Below are positions 61,151 through 64,000 of a stretch of 64,000 bases of DNA, in pieces. This DNA comes from Scenedesmus sp. ARA3 (taxonomy: Eukaryota; Chlorophyta; Chlorophyceae; Sphaeropleales; Scenedesmaceae), in NCBI GenBank assembly GCA_004335835.1, contig RWJK01001733.1, positions 100,906 through 164,905 on the forward strand. The letters run 5' to 3'. The notes below the pieces were generated by a model. It made no database searches and was not told the DNA's origin. It was given only the letters and a program-made list of their open reading frames with translations. The position numbers and the translations under genes were made by a program. Each line of letters starts with the position of its first letter. Position 1 is the stretch's first letter.

Positions 61151-63451
61151 ATGGGTGAGCAGCCAGCAGCATAGTGAAGAGGAGGCAGCCGTCCAGGCTT
61201 AACCATAATCAGCACGCTTTTATCTTGCTCAAAGACTTTACATGACCGTGGTTTGTTTGTAGTTGTTTGAGCGGCGGCAGGCGCGAGTGACTGACTGGGC
61301 TTCCTGCCCTCTGTGGTGTTTGCAGCGAAGATCAAGGCACACGAGCTGAAGGGCAAGAGCAAGCAGGAGCTGCTGGGACAGGTGCGTCAACGGAAGCAGC
61401 AGCAGTTGGCCTGAGCAGCCCCGCGAACCAGCAGGACACTGCTGACAACTTGCTGCTACTGCTGCACTGCCTTTGGCTGCTCTTGTCTTTTTGGCTGCAG
61501 CTCAACGAGCTCAAGACTGAGCTCGCTGCTCTGCGTGTGGCCAAGGTCACTGGTGGCGCACCAAACAAGCTTTCTAAGATGTGAGCAGCCTGGCATGGCA
61601 GCAGCTGGGACGACAGCAGCAGCAGCAGCAGCAGCACGGAGCTCACTACAGCAGCGGTAGAGGCATTGTGGCAGTGACGCAGCTGCTTCAGGAGCAGTGA
61701 TTGTGATTATCATATGGAGTGCTTCAAAGTTGCAGCGGCAGCTGCTTGATGGTGCTGGCACAGCTGGCTAGGTGGAAACGGCACCTTGCCGCAGTGCTAG
61801 CAGGCTGCCAGCGACTGGCACAACAGAAGCTGGTGCATGTGGCGACAGCAGCAGCAGCAGCAGCAGCAGCAGAGAAAGCACCATCAGCTGTAGCAGGGGC
61901 TGCATACATAGTGGCAGTTGCTTTCCCACCAGCCACACAGCTGAACTGGTTAGCCGCAGTGGTCTTGCGGAGCTTGGCAGCGCCATGAGCTGCAGCACCG
62001 CCGGCACATGCACCTGTTCAACTATGCGATACTCTCCTCCGCCCTCTCACTCTTGCTATGCCTGCACTGCCGTGTCGCACCACGATCCTGCGCTGGGCTG
62101 GCATACATTTTCTTCACAATTGCAGCAAGATTGTGCGCAAGGGCATTGCTCGCGTGCACACCGTGTACCGCCAGAACATCCGCACTGCGCTGCGCAAGAA
62201 GATCGAGAACGATGGCGCTAACAAGAAGGGCAAGGTGCGCTGGCAGCATCTGTTTGCAGCCAGGATGAGACTGGCAGCAGTGGCAGCAGCAGCAGCAGCA
62301 GCAGCAGAGCATAAGGACAGTGCGGGGGAACAGAAGCAGCAGCTGGCAGCTAAGCAGCAGCAGGATCACAGCAGCAGCAGTGGCAGTGCCAGCAGCAGCG
62401 GCAGTTGCAACCCTGTAGGTGCGAGAGTGTGATGGTACGTCGCTGGAGGAGGAGCAGCAGCCGTGGGCTGCAATGTTGGCTTGGCAGCAGCAGCAGCAGC
62501 AGCAGCAGCAGTCATGTGTCCGCAGCGGCAGTTACATCGAGCGCCTAAAAGGTCAGGGCAGCGCCTGCTCAGCTGACAACAGCTGGGAAGGAATGTGTAA
62601 GGCAGCCAGCTAGCTCAGCAGGCCCCCGAGCAGCGCAGAAGCAGCGAGCTGAGGCAGCATGGGTAGAGCAGGACCAGCTGGCTACATCTGTGGTTGGTAC
62701 CAGCGGCCAGGCCAGCAGCAGCAACAGCAGCAGCAGGGCCGCTGATGATGATGTGACGATTTGCTGGCAGCCGGCTCCTCAAGTTCATACTCTGGAATGT
62801 ATGTGGCGCAAGCCTCGAAACGATGCAGCGTCTCGTAGTCAGTGCGCCCGATGCAGCATGAGCGTCAGTTGCTGAAGGCAGATTGCCTGGCGTCTAGCAG
62901 TATTCGCTCTCCAGCTTGCTTTGCCACTTGCAACACTTGCTACAACATCTGCTGCAACACCCGCTGCTGCTGCTGCCGCCCCCGCAGACCTTCCTGCCCC
63001 TGGACCTGCGCGTGAAGAAGACTCGCGCCCTGCGCCGCCGTCTGAGCAAGGAGCAGGTGGGCCGCCCAACTGCACAATCAAAATAGTCAAGTTTACCATT
63101 TACCAATCAAAGCCATAGCAATAATGCCATCGGCCCCAATAACTGCACATTGCATTGTGTGTGTTGCCATGTCCGGCTACAGCACATCATCGTGTTGGAC
63201 TACTTGCTGCTCGACGCCTGCTCGTGTAAGGCTGCACAACAGCAAAGGCACTGCCTTGCAGCATGAGAGACAGCAGCTCGACTGTATGCTGCTGCTGTCC
63301 GCTGGTGTGTACATGGTGTCTGATGGTGGTGTTCCTTGCTTATGCATGCTTGCTGCTGCTGCTGCCGCTGCTGCAGGCCAACAAGAAGACCACCAAGGAG
63401 GAGAAGCGCCTGCGCTCCTTCCCCGCCAGGAAGTTCGCAGTGAAGGCATAA
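61151..63451 (+). CDS. RPL35: 60S ribosomal protein L35 (uL29), 6 exons
   Basis: Exons 61151-61154, 61326-61381, 61501-61580, 62126-62234, 62988-63056 and 63377-63451 give 130 residues in phase, near the usual 123. uL29 sits at the peptide exit of the large subunit. Exon 1 carries only ATGG. The protein begins [20 protein letters not shown], continues [38 protein letters not shown], then [20 protein letters not shown] and ends [12 protein letters not shown], all matching the family. Introns 3 and 4 start with CAG-rich stretches after the donor; introns 4 and 5 end with CTG/CCG-rich tracts before the acceptor. Confidence 0.95.
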
Positions 63452-63937
63452 GCCTGCCACCGTGAACTTCATGCTGCCAGCGCTTCTTCACACCGTGAAG
63501 TTGGCGCCAGCAGCTGGTGGCGGCGGCTAGCTTGAGCAGCAGCAGCGGCAAGCAGCTACGTCTGTTTCTTGGAGCACCGCCCTGGGCCCCATATGCACTG
63601 ATAGCGCTGAAGCTTTTGCTGCTGGTTTCCTGTTGTGTTACAGCAGCTCGCCTCAGCAGCAGCTGCATTGTGCTTGGTGTGTATGCCCAGACTGCAGCAG
63701 TGGTTGGTTGTTTGTACCGCCAAACTAGGTTTTGGCTAGGCTGCACCAGGATAGGCAACATTCAGCTGTGCAGCACGCTGCAGCGGCAGTGCTGCTGCAG
63801 GGGCTGTGTTGGTGTCCTGTGGTTGGGCTAGGGCGGGTGCAGGGTGGTAACTCATCTACGCGTTGCTGTGTTGCTGGCAACTTGGCAACGGCCGCAAGTG
63901 ATACACAGCTCTATGAGACAGTTGCTGCGCCCGACTT
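63452..63937 (+). other. 3' flank of RPL35
   Basis: No gene recognised. The sequence is G/T- and CAG-rich. I found no TGTAA before the window ends, so the poly(A) site is unknown. Confidence 0.45.
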
Positions 63938-63994
63938 CACGACGGGAACACAGCCCGTTTTTGAGCCAATGACAGGCTCATTGGGCAACCACTT
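63938..63994. repeat. Dispersed repeat, copy 2
   Basis: Same 57-base block as 37076-37134, with about five substitutions. It stands at the window edge and may extend beyond. Confidence 0.85.
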
Positions 63995-64000
63995 GATCCA

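Noticed and set aside
62744..62875. Possible C/D-box snoRNA in RPL35 intron 4 (ATGATGA and CTGA)
   Set aside because: The boxes are about 130 bases apart and the flanks form no convincing terminal stem.

Overview
The window is nuclear DNA of a green alga (Chlorophyta). The evidence is a set of intron-rich genes of plant/algal type (plastid SUFB, soluble starch synthase I, a plant-type subtilase, a HAL3-type PPC decarboxylase), TGTAA polyadenylation words, short coding exons with consistent GT..AG introns, and a very heavy load of CAG/CTG triplets. It resembles chlorophyte algae with CTG-rich introns; I cannot fix the genus.

Eleven genes can be read. For each, the exon chain below keeps one open frame from ATG to stop. 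Left to right: PPC decarboxylase HAL3 (+, 30-2084); a bZIP-like regulator (-, 8301-12317); WDR75/UTP17 of the small-subunit processome (-, 13079-18090); plastid Fe-S scaffold SUFB (-, 19348-23424); spindle checkpoint MAD2 (-, 26211-28511); a secreted subtilisin-like protease (-, 29903-36221); an unrecognised 551-residue protein (-, 37259-40393); starch synthase I (+, 40947-45721); a small membrane protein (-, 50115-50705); a TrmB-type tRNA guanine-N7 methyltransferase (+, 51103-54089); an unrecognised 536-residue CxxC zinc-motif protein (-, 55172-60740); and ribosomal protein L35/uL29 (+, 61151-63451). That makes twelve entries with the small membrane protein. The functions are unrelated housekeeping roles, so this is not a pathway cluster. 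Three gene pairs are divergent with 400-550 bp between start codons, and two are convergent with a palindromic TGTAA/TTACA word between them.

The most unusual feature runs through most of the genes. Pieces that straddle a splice site (the last or first 25-130 bp of an exon plus adjoining intron) or the stop codon are tandemly copied, one to four times, with spacings near 90-130 or 235-250 bp. The extra copies always lie in the intron or beyond the stop, so the frame survives, but the introns fill with look-alike splice sites and exon edges. About twenty such copies are listed. Intronic CAG runs tend to lie after donors and CTG runs before acceptors, so many introns could fold on themselves.

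The remainder is non-coding: long 3' flanks with strand-biased composition (G/T-rich in the sense of the upstream gene), a palindromic GACACGG-type repeat at two places near 2.8 and 5.7 kb, a 57-bp dispersed repeat near 37.1 kb and again at the right end, and an orphan TATA-box region near 25.0 kb with no gene I can recognise behind it.
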